Shown piece by piece: positions 34,772-44,983 of a DNA stretch of 64,000 bases. Every line of letters starts with the position of its first letter. Positions within the stretch are counted from its first letter, which is position 1. The stretch covers positions 30,929 through 94,928 of the forward strand of contig CAIKVH010000018.1 of the NCBI GenBank assembly GCA_903830725.1, written 5' to 3'. This DNA comes from an uncultured Burkholderiales bacterium (GTDB lineage Bacteria > Pseudomonadota > Gammaproteobacteria > Burkholderiales > Burkholderiaceae_C). The position numbers and the translations under genes were made by a program. The notes beneath the pieces were generated by a model. The model searched no databases, was not told the DNA's origin, and saw only the letters and a list, made by a program, of their open reading frames with translations.

Positions 34772-36097
34772 TTGAAAAATTTCAATCTATCCACACCTGA
34801 TTGGCTTAGAGTTTACTTAACTCCTGAGTGCCTTCGAATGCTAACCCTTGGTTTTTCTGCAGGCTTGCCCCTTTTACTAGTCTTAGGAACACTCAGTTTT
34901 AGGCTAAGAGAGGCGGGAATAGATCTAGCAACAATTGGGTTTTTAAGTTGGATTGGTCTGGCCTACGGGATCAAATGGATGTGGGCCCCGTTGGTAGATA
35001 AACTGTTGATCCCCTTTCTCAGTTCATGGCTCGGTAGGCGAAGAGCATGGCTTATCGTTGCGCAAACGCTTATTATTATTGGCCTGATTGGTATGGCCAT
35101 AAGCAACCCCCAAACTGATTTAAAACAACTCGTGCTTTTTGCCCTTTTGGTCGCTTTTGGATCCGCAACCCAGGACATTGCGCTTGATGCATTTCGAATC
35201 GAATCGGCCGCTGCGCAACTCCAAGGCGCACTTGCAGCTTGCTATCAAACGGGCTATAGACTGGCCATGATTTGGGCCGGAGCAGGTGTGCTTTGGTTGG
35301 CCTCAGTTTATTCTGAAATTGAAACTCACGGGCCACTTCAAATGGACCTTGGATGGACGAGCGCCTATCTATGGATGGCCGCTTCAATGGGGGTTGGTGT
35401 TCTAACGGTCTTTCTGTCTTCTGAGCCACCAGTTCAACCATCTAAACCCTCACCTCACCTTAAGGCCTGGCTTTATTCAACACTGATTGAGCCATTTGCT
35501 GATTTTTATGAGCGCTATAAATGGCGCGCTATATCGATCCTTGCCCTCATTGCAATTTACCGTATAAGTGACATCGTAATGGGAATTATGGCTAATCCGT
35601 TTTACGTTGACATGGGCTATACAAAAACAGAGATCGCTACTGTGACAAAAATTTACGGAGTTGTTATGACTCTTTTGGGCGCCTTTATTGGTGGATCCTT
35701 ATCCATCCGTTTCGGGGTTATGCGTATACTCATTTGGGGTGCATGCTTAAGTGCTGTAAGCAATTTACTGTTCTCATGGCTCAGCCTTCACGGACACGAC
35801 GTACGCGCCTTGATTGCAGTGATTTCTGCTGATAACCTAAGTAGTGGCATCGCATCTGCAGCCTTTATTGCATACCTATCTTCCTTGACCAATGTGAAAT
35901 ACTCGGCTACACAATACGCAATGCTCAGTTCCGTCATGCTTTTGCTACCAAAATTCTTAGCCGGATTTTCTGGTCTCTATGTTAGTCAGTTTGGTTACTC
36001 TTCTTTTTTCATTGCTACTGCACTTTTAGGATGCCCCGTTTTAATATTATTGTTTTTCGTTGATAGCCAAACCAGACACGATAGATTAGAGCAATAA
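34772..36097 (+). CDS. ampG: AmpG family muropeptide MFS transporter
   Basis: LTLGFSAGLPLLLVLGTLSFRLREAGIDLATIGFLSWIGLAYGIKWMWAPLVD. Confidence 0.88.
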   Translation: MKNFNLSTPDWLRVYLTPECLRMLTLGFSAGLPLLLVLGTLSFRLREAGIDLATIGFLSWIGLAYGIKWMWAPLVDKLLIPFLSSWLGRRRAWLIVAQTLIIIGLIGMAISNPQTDLKQLVLFALLVAFGSATQDIALDAFRIESAAAQLQGALAACYQTGYRLAMIWAGAGVLWLASVYSEIETHGPLQMDLGWTSAYLWMAASMGVGVLTVFLSSEPPVQPSKPSPHLKAWLYSTLIEPFADFYERYKWRAISILALIAIYRISDIVMGIMANPFYVDMGYTKTEIATVTKIYGVVMTLLGAFIGGSLSIRFGVMRILIWGACLSAVSNLLFSWLSLHGHDVRALIAVISADNLSSGIASAAFIAYLSSLTNVKYSATQYAMLSSVMLLLPKFLAGFSGLYVSQFGYSSFFIATALLGCPVLILLFFVDSQTRHDRLEQ

Positions 36098-36158
36098 TTT
36101 TTTGCGTGGCTCGCAGGCTTCAATCTACCTGTCTTTCTTAGAACTTGCTTACACGTTT

Positions 36159-37193
36159 TTAAAGCGTTAAACAATTTTCCACAGCGCTTCCTACCTGGTC
36201 AACACTTATACCCCTTAGACAACGCAAATGCCCCAGAGGACAGTCACGCTTAAAACACGGCGCACATGACAAAGAAAGCCATAATACATTGGCTCTTTCA
36301 TTCAGTGGAGGGGTATGCAAGGGACTAGATGAACCAAAGATAGCGACTTGGGGGATGCTAAGAGCTGCCCCAATATGCATTAGCCCAGAATCGTTGGAGA
36401 TTAAACACTTGGCTCCTGCAATCAGCGCAATGGCCTGAGAAAGTTTTGTGTGCCCAGCTAGGTTTTTTATAAGCCCCGTCGTTTTTTCAGTTCTTTTGCT
36501 AATTGGTAGCGCACTGTTTTTAATTTTTTCAGCCACCTCGTGATCACTCACAGCTCCTAAAATAACCACTGTCCCGCCCTCTAGCGAAATCTTGCCCGCA
36601 AGTTCTGCGTAGTACTCAACCGGCCAACGTTTTGCAACCCCGTACTCTGCCCCAGGTGCAATGACCGTAAACTCCCCCCTCAGTAGGGAAAACTGGGTGA
36701 GCTCCCTGTTAATGAGTTCTTCGCTCACAAACAATTGAGGCACGTCTCTTTGTGCGACCTCTGAGGGCCCTAACTTTCTATAAAAATCAACCATTGATCC
36801 CCGATGGTGGCGATCGGGATTTGCAAATACTTTAGTTAATAACCACGCTCTGTATTCACCTAAATATCCGACTCGCGCTATCACCTTTGCCAGCCAAGGG
36901 ATTAGCGCGCTTTTAAATGAGTTTGGACAAATAATACAGATATCGAATTGGTCTCGAATTAGGCGAGCCGTGCGAATACGTTTTATGAGCTCAATTCTTT
37001 TACGTACAAAAGACCACTCTAAAACTTGCTCTATTCCGTGCATCGCCCTGTAGACAGCCGCAATGTGGGGCAGGGCGGCAACGGTTATTTTATAACCCGC
37101 CTGGACGCAATCATTCACTAAGGGCTCCGTCATGACTGCATCCCCAATCCACTGAGGCGCAATGATCAATACCCTCTTAGCGGTGCTTGACAA
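36159..37193 (-). CDS. waaF: Lipopolysaccharide heptosyltransferase II
   Basis: RVLIIAPQWIGDAVMTEPLV...LISNDSGLMHIGAALSIPQVAIFGSSSPLHTPPL. Confidence 0.94.
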   Translation of the reverse strand: MSSTAKRVLIIAPQWIGDAVMTEPLVNDCVQAGYKITVAALPHIAAVYRAMHGIEQVLEWSFVRKRIELIKRIRTARLIRDQFDICIICPNSFKSALIPWLAKVIARVGYLGEYRAWLLTKVFANPDRHHRGSMVDFYRKLGPSEVAQRDVPQLFVSEELINRELTQFSLLRGEFTVIAPGAEYGVAKRWPVEYYAELAGKISLEGGTVVILGAVSDHEVAEKIKNSALPISKRTEKTTGLIKNLAGHTKLSQAIALIAGAKCLISNDSGLMHIGAALSIPQVAIFGSSSPLHTPPLNERANVLWLSLSCAPCFKRDCPLGHLRCLRGISVDQVGSAVENCLTL

Positions 37194-37413
37194 TCTGCTC
37201 AGTCTCTGCGTGTTTTAGGTTGAACTCTGTTCCGCAGTAAGGACACTTTGCTGAACCCGTTTTTGCTACGTCTAAGTAAACTTTCGGATGGGAATTCCAA
37301 AGCTTCATATCTGCCTTTGGATTTGGACAATAGACGCCGCCGTGACCATTCAGATCATTTTGCTCGAGAACAATCGCTTTACTCATTTTGCGCCTTAGAC
37401 TAACGTCAACCAA
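37177..37413 (-). CDS. Zinc-finger domain-containing protein
   Basis: 78 aa, CPYCGTEF and HGGVYCPNPKADMKLWNSHPKVYLDV. Confidence 0.88.
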   Translation of the reverse strand: MVDVSLRRKMSKAIVLEQNDLNGHGGVYCPNPKADMKLWNSHPKVYLDVAKTGSAKCPYCGTEFNLKHAETEQIVKHR

Positions 37414-38333
37414 TTTGAATATTTTTCATCTCGCCCATTCACTATATCAAAGAATGCCGCTTGAATCCTTTGAGTGAGCGGTCCCCTTTTGCCAGCGCCA
37501 ATCTCTATACGGTCCAGTTCACGAATTGGAGTTACCTCTGCAGCTGTACCTGTAAAAAACGCTTCATCCGCAACATACATCTCATCGCGTGTAATTCTTT
37601 TTTGCACAACTTCTATTCCCAAATCCTTGGCAATATGTAGGATCGTATTTCGTGTAATCCCGTTTAAGGCTCCAGCAGATAAATCGGGAGTGTAAATTAC
37701 GCCTCCTTTGATGATAAATACATTTTCTCCAGCCCCCTCAGATACAAAACCATTTGTGTCAAGCAGCAAGGCCTCATCATATCCATCATCTGTGACTTCC
37801 ATGTTCGCTAATATGGAGTTCGTGTAATTACTAACAGCTTTCGCCTGAGTCATCGTGATATTTACGTGATGACGTGTATAGCTAGAGGTCTTGACCCTTA
37901 TTCCCCGTTCCAAACCCTCTTCGCCCAAATAAGCGCCCCACGACCATGCTGCAATCATCAAATGGATCGTATTTCCTTTTGGTGATACCCCTAGCTTTTG
38001 GGACCCAATCCATGACAAAGGCCTAATATAACCGCTCTCTAAATTGTTTTCGCGTACAACTTGCTTGTTGGCTTCGTTTACGGCCTCTTTGCCAAAAGGA
38101 ATATTCATGCGAAGAATTTTTGCGCTGTTGAATAAGCGGTCCGTGTGGTCTTGCAATCTAAATATTGCAGTCCCTTTTGACGTCGGATAAGCACGTATCC
38201 CCTCAAACACTCCACAACCATAATGAAGGGTATGGGTCAATACATGGATCTTTGCATCTCTCCAATCCACCAATTGGCCATCCATCCAGATTTTGCCGTC
38301 TCGGTCTGCCATTGATGGGGGCATTGGATTCAT
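37395..38333 (-). CDS. ilvE: Branched-chain amino acid aminotransferase
   Basis: MADRDGKIWMDGQLVDWRDAKIHVLTHTLHYGCGVFEGIRAY. Confidence 0.97.
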   Translation of the reverse strand: MNPMPPSMADRDGKIWMDGQLVDWRDAKIHVLTHTLHYGCGVFEGIRAYPTSKGTAIFRLQDHTDRLFNSAKILRMNIPFGKEAVNEANKQVVRENNLESGYIRPLSWIGSQKLGVSPKGNTIHLMIAAWSWGAYLGEEGLERGIRVKTSSYTRHHVNITMTQAKAVSNYTNSILANMEVTDDGYDEALLLDTNGFVSEGAGENVFIIKGGVIYTPDLSAGALNGITRNTILHIAKDLGIEVVQKRITRDEMYVADEAFFTGTAAEVTPIRELDRIEIGAGKRGPLTQRIQAAFFDIVNGRDEKYSNWLTLV

Positions 38334-38473
38334 TATTTTTTCCTTTCAGGCATAACGCCTATTTTTAATTGAAACAGGTAAGATCGAGCTGATTATTTTA
38401 CAGTTCTTATTGTCGTATTTGGCCCCATCCTCTTCGCCACCAATTATTCAATGGGCAAGGGCTTGCATTAAAA

Positions 38474-38935
38474 TTATTCTTGCGGGGGTCTCGCCAAATC
38501 AAAAGAGACGAGTTTCCCATTCTCAAAGACACATCGCACGGTTGAATCTGAACCATCTGTCCAGTCAAATACTTCTCTGAATACGGTTTTTTGTTCGCCA
38601 TCCACATGCGGGATTTGGGATTTCCCTAAACTCTTAGTCAACGCAATGACATGCAACAAACTCTGTCCCTTTTTGAGTCTCGAATACACCATGACTGCGC
38701 TACCCACATAGCCAATGGGTCGGTTAGCAGCTTTTTTAAATACCTGCACCACTCTTGAATAATGCAGCAAAGCCCACGTTACAGCCCCAGAAATTAAAAA
38801 CGCAACGCCCAACCACTCATATGAGCGATACGCAAATAAGAGGAGTGCTACTGCAAACGCTGGATATAGGTATTTTTCTCTACCCAAAATAATCGAATTC
38901 AAGAAGTCCCCTTTCAATGTGTCGCCCCAGTCCAA
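38474..38935 (-). CDS. Conserved hypothetical membrane protein
   Basis: 153 aa ORF with two hydrophobic segments, compact intergenic spacing to ilvE and radA. Confidence 0.7.
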   Translation of the reverse strand: MDWGDTLKGDFLNSIILGREKYLYPAFAVALLLFAYRSYEWLGVAFLISGAVTWALLHYSRVVQVFKKAANRPIGYVGSAVMVYSRLKKGQSLLHVIALTKSLGKSQIPHVDGEQKTVFREVFDWTDGSDSTVRCVFENGKLVSFDLARPPQE

Positions 38936-38983
38936 ATGAGTGGCGCCTAACGCAGTGATTGTATTTTCAAATTCCCGAATTCA

Positions 38984-40360
38984 TTACTGCGACTCACGCA
39001 CCCAGTTAATAGCCTCATCGACTCGCTCCACTGCGTATACCTTTAATCCCTCGATCGGCTTTTTAGGAGCATTGGCCTTGGGTATCAATGCCACAGAAAA
39101 TCCAAGCTTTGCTGCTTCTTTAAGCCTTTCTTGCCCCCTTGGCGCAGGCCTAACTTCACCCGCCAACCCTATTTCACCAAAAGCAATGAACCCTTTGGGC
39201 AAGGGCTTTCCGCGAAGGCTACTTTGTATCGCCAATAGTACGGCCAAATCCGCGGCGGGCTCAGATATCCTTACCCCACCCACAGCATTAACAAATACAT
39301 CTTGGTCCATACAAGCCACCCCCGCGTGCCTATGCAATACTGCAAGCAGCATTGCCAGTCGGTCCCGGTCTAAACCTACGCTTAGCCGCCTTGGGCTCGG
39401 GCCTGAATGATCTACTAAAGCCTGAATTTCCACGAGCAGTGGCCTAGAGCCCTCTAAAGTCACCATCACACAACTGCCAGCCACTGGCTCAGCGTGCTGA
39501 CTTAAAAATATTGCGCTAGGATTGCTAACTCCTTTCAAACCTCGCTCTGTCATTGCAAAAACGCCAATCTCATTTACCGCGCCAAACCTATTTTTTATGG
39601 CCCTCACCAGCCTAAAGCTCGAGTGAGTTTCTCCCTCAAAATATAAGACTGTATCGACCATATGCTCTAAAACTCTTGGCCCAGCAAGCGCACCCTCTTT
39701 CGTTACGTGCCCCACGAGTACGATAGATATTCCGCTTGTTTTAGCTAGCCGTGTTAAGTGAGCAGCGCACTCGCGGACCTGAGAGACGGAGCCTGGAGCG
39801 CTACTTAGTTGTTCCGAATAAACCGTCTGTATCGAATCTATAACCGCAATTTTGGGCGCTCGGGCCTCAAGTGTTGACATGATCTTTTCTAACTGCGTTT
39901 CAGCCAGCACACTCACACCACTTTGGTCAAGCCCTAGACGCCTAGCCCGCATGGCTACTTGCGAGCCCGACTCCTCGCCCGTTACATATAAAGTGCTACC
40001 AGAGCGCCTTTGTATGGCGTCCATTGCCTGCAAGAGTAGGGTGGATTTACCTATACCCGGGTCGCCACCTATCAAGACCACGCCTGCCTCTACGATACCA
40101 CCCCCCAAAACCCGGTCCAACTCTTCAATACCCGTTGCAGTTCTATCCACATCTTGTGCTTCAATGTCGCTGAGCGCTGTCACAGCGCTGGCGGGCGCTA
40201 AATTACGGGCATTGCTGTATCTGTTTTTGCTCTGGCTGGCGCTCTCCTCTATCCCCTCAAGCAGCGTGTTCCATTCCTCGCAATGGGGACATTTACCCAA
40301 CCATTTAGCACTTGTTCCACCACATGTTGTGCACGTATAAATTGTTTTTTCTTTTGCCAT
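38984..40360 (-). CDS. radA: DNA repair protein RadA
   Basis: YTCTTCGGTSAKWLGKCPHCEEWNTL zinc finger; GGDPGIGKSTLLLQ Walker A. Confidence 0.97.
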   Translation of the reverse strand: MAKEKTIYTCTTCGGTSAKWLGKCPHCEEWNTLLEGIEESASQSKNRYSNARNLAPASAVTALSDIEAQDVDRTATGIEELDRVLGGGIVEAGVVLIGGDPGIGKSTLLLQAMDAIQRRSGSTLYVTGEESGSQVAMRARRLGLDQSGVSVLAETQLEKIMSTLEARAPKIAVIDSIQTVYSEQLSSAPGSVSQVRECAAHLTRLAKTSGISIVLVGHVTKEGALAGPRVLEHMVDTVLYFEGETHSSFRLVRAIKNRFGAVNEIGVFAMTERGLKGVSNPSAIFLSQHAEPVAGSCVMVTLEGSRPLLVEIQALVDHSGPSPRRLSVGLDRDRLAMLLAVLHRHAGVACMDQDVFVNAVGGVRISEPAADLAVLLAIQSSLRGKPLPKGFIAFGEIGLAGEVRPAPRGQERLKEAAKLGFSVALIPKANAPKKPIEGLKVYAVERVDEAINWVRESQ

Positions 40361-40518
40361 ACCGAATCATAAGCCCCATTTAGTTAAGCGCTTGAAATAG
40401 TTTCATAAATTATGGCCCCCTTTAATCTCACTTTAACCGTATCCCCTTGGTCGGTGTACCATGTCTACATGCCATATTTTCAATATGGTCGATATCCTAG
40501 ATCAGTTGGAGACTTCCC

Positions 40519-41973
40519 TTGAACGCACCTCAAACTATGGATCAGTTCAGTCTATTTTCTGAACGCCGATTTTGGCCGTTTTTTTATGCTCAATTCTTAG
40601 GTGCTTTTAACGATAATTTATTTAAATTTGCAACCACTTTACTCATTACCTATCAATGGCAAGTCGCTTGGCTTCCTCCAAGCTTAGCCGGTCTAATTAT
40701 TGGCGGTGTCTTTATTCTTCCCTTTGTTCTTTTTTCGGCCATGAGTGGGCAACTAGCAGATTATTTTGACAAAGCACGAATCCTACAGTTTGTAAAAGTC
40801 TTGGAGGTCGTGATCATGCTGATCGCATCGATGGGCTTTTACGTTCACTCTCCACTCGTTTTGCTAGTTTGTATTTTTCTAATGGGTTTGCACTCTACTT
40901 TGTTCGGCCCTGCAAAATATTCATATCTCCCCGAACGGTTCAATACCGGCGAACTCTTAGGTGCAAATGCACTCGTCGAAGCGGGAACGTTTTTAGCGAT
41001 TCTCCTTGGCAACTTACTAGGAGGTTTTTTAATTTCCACCGATTACATCGCTCAATCTGCACACACCCAGGTCTCGTTGGCTTGTATTTGCCTAGCTGTT
41101 GCGGGACTTATAAGTAGTTGGTTTATACCCAGTCTAACGTCCTCTTCCAATGACTCAGAAGCCACATACTCGTCAGATGCTTTTGCTATTCTTAGGGCCG
41201 TATTTACAAAGTGGAATCCCTTAAAGCAAACGGGTCATACCTTACGCGAGGCCAATAATATTGCCGGCATGAGGGCTGCAATGTTTGGTATCAGTTGGAT
41301 GTGGTTTTACGGCGCTGTATTTTTAAGCATTTTCCCAAGCTTTTCCAAAGATTTACTAAATGGCAACGCTGGCGTAGCGTCTTTACTTCTATTCGTTTTT
41401 TCTATGGGGCTGGGTGCAGGGGCACTTTTATGCACATCTTTAAAACACCCCGATTATGAACTTGGACTTGTCTTTGTTGGACTTTTGGGGATGACCATTT
41501 TCACCTTCGACTTGGCCTACAGCGTTAACGCACAAGCCTATGCCAGTTCCTTGTTTGAATTTCACAAGCCTCAACTCCTTTCTCGGCCAGCAGATGCTGT
41601 ACTACTCAATATTATGGGCTTCTTATCCAAAGCTGGTAGCTTTAGGATCCTGATTGATCTTTGTTTAGTATCCGCCTCTGTCGGCTTATTTAGCGTCCCT
41701 TTGTATACTTTTATTCAATCTTATTGCCCACCCGAGAGCTGCGCCAAAACTATTGCTGCAAACAACATATTGAATGCCCTATTTATGATATCAAGTGCAT
41801 TCATCGTTGGATTTCTTTTATTTCTAGGTCTGAGCATTACTCAAGTTTTTTTATTTTTATCGGTCTCTAATTTTCTGGCACTATTTTATTTAGCCATTCA
41901 GTTACCACAATTGAAAACTCACTTTGTTTCTTCTGTTCGCGAATGGATACGCGACTTTAAAAACCCCTTTTGA
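40519..41973 (+). CDS. MFS transporter (lysophospholipid transporter LplT-like)
   Basis: FWPFFYAQFLGAFNDNLFKFATTLLITYQ; FGPAKYSYLPE. Confidence 0.85.
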   Translation: MNAPQTMDQFSLFSERRFWPFFYAQFLGAFNDNLFKFATTLLITYQWQVAWLPPSLAGLIIGGVFILPFVLFSAMSGQLADYFDKARILQFVKVLEVVIMLIASMGFYVHSPLVLLVCIFLMGLHSTLFGPAKYSYLPERFNTGELLGANALVEAGTFLAILLGNLLGGFLISTDYIAQSAHTQVSLACICLAVAGLISSWFIPSLTSSSNDSEATYSSDAFAILRAVFTKWNPLKQTGHTLREANNIAGMRAAMFGISWMWFYGAVFLSIFPSFSKDLLNGNAGVASLLLFVFSMGLGAGALLCTSLKHPDYELGLVFVGLLGMTIFTFDLAYSVNAQAYASSLFEFHKPQLLSRPADAVLLNIMGFLSKAGSFRILIDLCLVSASVGLFSVPLYTFIQSYCPPESCAKTIAANNILNALFMISSAFIVGFLLFLGLSITQVFLFLSVSNFLALFYLAIQLPQLKTHFVSSVREWIRDFKNPF

Positions 41974-42098
41974 AGTCAAAGATTGTTCACTTTTTTATCA
42001 GTATTGAGTGTTTTTACCCATTCTTCTTTTTTAAGTCTGTTTTTTTGGTTCTAATCCAGTCATAATTGTGCATTCTCATTGTGAAATTCAAGGCATAT

Positions 42099-42590
42099 AT
42101 GGCATCTGTAAATAAAGTTATCCTGGTAGGCAATTGTGGGCGTGATCCAGAGATTCGGTACCTGCCATCTGGTCAGGCGGTTGCGAACATTAGTATCGCA
42201 ACATCCTCTAAACGCAAAGATAAGACGAGTGGCGAATATGTTGACGACACCCAGTGGCACCGCGTTACCTTTTATGATCGACTCGCGGAGATTGCCGGCG
42301 AGTATGTAAAAAAAGGGCGCCCTGTTTACGTTGAAGGGCGACTCAAGTACGGAAAATACACCGATAAAGACGGTATCGAAAAAAATACTGTTGATATCAT
42401 CGCAACCGAGTTACAACTGCTAGGCGGACGTGAGGGAGCAGGCAATGCATCTCCCTCTGGCTCTGAGGAAAGCACCTCATCTCGTCCGACTTCTGGTTCT
42501 AGCCAAGCAAGCGCAAGTCGTTCGGACAACGCAACTAAACCTGGCGCTAAAACAGGGTTTGACGACATGGATGATGACATCCCGTTTTAA
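42099..42590 (+). CDS. ssb: Single-stranded DNA-binding protein
   Basis: MASVNKVILVGNCGRDPEIRYLPSGQAV...GFDDMDDDIPF C-terminal tip. Confidence 0.97.
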   Translation: MASVNKVILVGNCGRDPEIRYLPSGQAVANISIATSSKRKDKTSGEYVDDTQWHRVTFYDRLAEIAGEYVKKGRPVYVEGRLKYGKYTDKDGIEKNTVDIIATELQLLGGREGAGNASPSGSEESTSSRPTSGSSQASASRSDNATKPGAKTGFDDMDDDIPF

Positions 42591-42631
42591 TTATTGAAAC
42601 AATTAGCGACGCAAACTTAAGCTCTATTGCA

Positions 42632-42668
42632 AGAAAAAGGCTCCAGGTATCAACTGGAGCCTTTTTCT
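42632..42668. terminator. Bidirectional intrinsic terminator
   Basis: 15-bp perfect stem agaaaaaggctccag-gtatcaa-ctggagcctttttct between ssb (+) and the aldose epimerase gene (-). Confidence 0.85.
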
Positions 42669-43519
42669 ATAGTTAAACTCATATACGCACTGATTGACTC
42701 CCCCGGTTGCAACACCGTAATTCCGTAGTCATTGTGCACTGACCCATTAGTCGGCTTCATGTTAAGCGCGTTGTTAACATGACTTACCGGCTCTACTGCG
42801 ATTGAATTGATGCCTGGGTGGGTGTACACCACCAAGCGGGACAAGTTTGACTTTAAAGTGATATTGAAATCTTCATCTGTTATTTTTGCTTCCCCCACCC
42901 ACCCCTCAAAACAATGGTCTATTTTTAAATCAGAACACACCTGGTTTAACCCTTCAGACACAATTGAGTGTGTTGGTAATTTGTCTTCCCCCATCTCCCA
43001 ACGCGCCTTTGCTTGGAACGTTATTTGTGTATTTTCCCTTTTTATAAAGTAAGGGTGCCAACCCAAGCCAACTGGAGTTGGTTTGGAATCTTGGTTGGTG
43101 ATTGATAGCGTTTGATGAAGCTCATTACCCTTTAGCTGAATAGCCTGAGAGGCATCGAAATCAAACGGCCAACCGCCATCCGCTCGGTGTTCAAAAGACA
43201 ATAGCGTGAAATACTCACCTTGTTCCAGTACATTCCACGGTCTTTGCCAGCCCACTCCGTGAATGGCGTGTGGCTCATCTGCATTATTGCGAATCAACGG
43301 ATGATCGGTCCCCATCCACTGCAGCGTAGCATGTCCTATCCGATTAGAAAATGGTACAAGTGGAAAACTTCCAGCCTCCCTTGCACTCTTTATTTTTTGA
43401 ATGTCAACTCCTCGCAAAACCGAGCGTCCATCCATTTCTAAACAAATTATTGATCCACCTAGATCCGCACTTATCACACACCTCATGTGATCGTTTTGAA
43501 GAACTATTCCTTGATGCAT
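42650..43519 (-). CDS. Aldose 1-epimerase
   Basis: FPLVPFSNRIGHATL...HAIHGVGWQRPWNV...GLGWHPYF. Confidence 0.9.
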   Translation of the reverse strand: MHQGIVLQNDHMRCVISADLGGSIICLEMDGRSVLRGVDIQKIKSAREAGSFPLVPFSNRIGHATLQWMGTDHPLIRNNADEPHAIHGVGWQRPWNVLEQGEYFTLLSFEHRADGGWPFDFDASQAIQLKGNELHQTLSITNQDSKPTPVGLGWHPYFIKRENTQITFQAKARWEMGEDKLPTHSIVSEGLNQVCSDLKIDHCFEGWVGEAKITDEDFNITLKSNLSRLVVYTHPGINSIAVEPVSHVNNALNMKPTNGSVHNDYGITVLQPGESISAYMSLTIEKGSS

Positions 43520-43578
43520 AGGTTCTCCTGGCTTGCCACAACGTTAAATCTTGGGCAAATAACTAGCAATAATTAAAA

Positions 43579-43932
<354 letters not shown>

Positions 43933-43948
43933 TTAAGTGATAAAGTTA

Positions 43949-44794
43949 TTAAAAGTTTTTCTTAAGGCCTAAAACAAGCGTTCCGCCCGCAAGATTGGTT
44001 GTGCCCGAACCTGGCAAGACATCATTGATATGGCTACCACGCTTAGACCAATCTGTTGCAATTGCTGTTGCACTCACAACTATCCCGTCAAAATCCTTAT
44101 TAAGAGAAAGAGAGTAATCGTTATAGTCCGTCACCCCTGAAGTTACCTGCGCGGCGTTAGAAACTTTCATTCGCTGGTTTCCGTAGTGCAAAACACTTGA
44201 ATATCCATCGCCTAAGTAAAAACTATAGCTTAGGTCAACGTACATACTATTCTTTGAGCTTGTATAGCCGAATAAATTACTTAACGAGTCAAAATATTTA
44301 ATCTCGAACGCTCCAAAATTCACGGAACCGTAAAGTTCCGTAGTCGCTGCGTTGGAAAAATTACCAGACACCCCGTTGTATTTGTTTGATACTCCACCCA
44401 AATTATTGGTAGGGAAAAAATAATCCAACACTCCTACATCGAAACCCATCGACTCGGAAAAAGAACCTTTGTATCCAGCATAAAAATCCATCTCTAATGG
44501 ACCCCTAGCGGATTGATTGGAGGGACTGGCAGAGTCGGCACTGTCCTTGATCCAAGAAATCGTTGAGTTCCAATTGCCGGCGTAAAAGCCACTCTTATCT
44601 GCAAAGTCCTCGCCAAATTGAAAAGCTGGCTTGTGTGCAGAACGCGAAATTCCGCGGTATCTGTAATCCGTTACCAATCCTGCGTTATAGGTTATGGCTG
44701 ACTCTGCCTCTGCCGTTGTTGTTTGAGCATTTGCAGAAATAGCGCCCCATGAACCTATTGCGATGATTGCAACTGTTATTTTTTTAAATTTCAC
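43949..44794 (-). CDS. TorF family putative porin
   Basis: Signal peptide, ITYNAGLVTDYRYRGISRSAHKPAFQ..., C-terminal aromatic KKNF; upstream of glnK. Confidence 0.88.
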   Translation of the reverse strand: MKFKKITVAIIAIGSWGAISANAQTTTAEAESAITYNAGLVTDYRYRGISRSAHKPAFQFGEDFADKSGFYAGNWNSTISWIKDSADSASPSNQSARGPLEMDFYAGYKGSFSESMGFDVGVLDYFFPTNNLGGVSNKYNGVSGNFSNAATTELYGSVNFGAFEIKYFDSLSNLFGYTSSKNSMYVDLSYSFYLGDGYSSVLHYGNQRMKVSNAAQVTSGVTDYNDYSLSLNKDFDGIVVSATAIATDWSKRGSHINDVLPGSGTTNLAGGTLVLGLKKNF

Positions 44795-44983
44795 GTATAT
44801 TCCCGAACGTTTTACTACTTGTCCGCGTCGACTCTAAATGTCTCATGTGAACCGTTCTTTTATTTTCTCACGTTTTATGCATGCTTTAAGAATGGCACAA
44901 CGCTGAATCTTTACTTTGACCGCACCAAATCCATGGTTACGGTTAAACTATATAAAACCCAATCCTAGCCATTTAGTATTCAT

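Noticed and set aside
44880-44915. TGGCAC-N5-TGAAT considered as a sigma-54 promoter for the TorF/glnK operon
   Set aside because: Wrong orientation relative to the genes and poor match to the -12 TTGC element.
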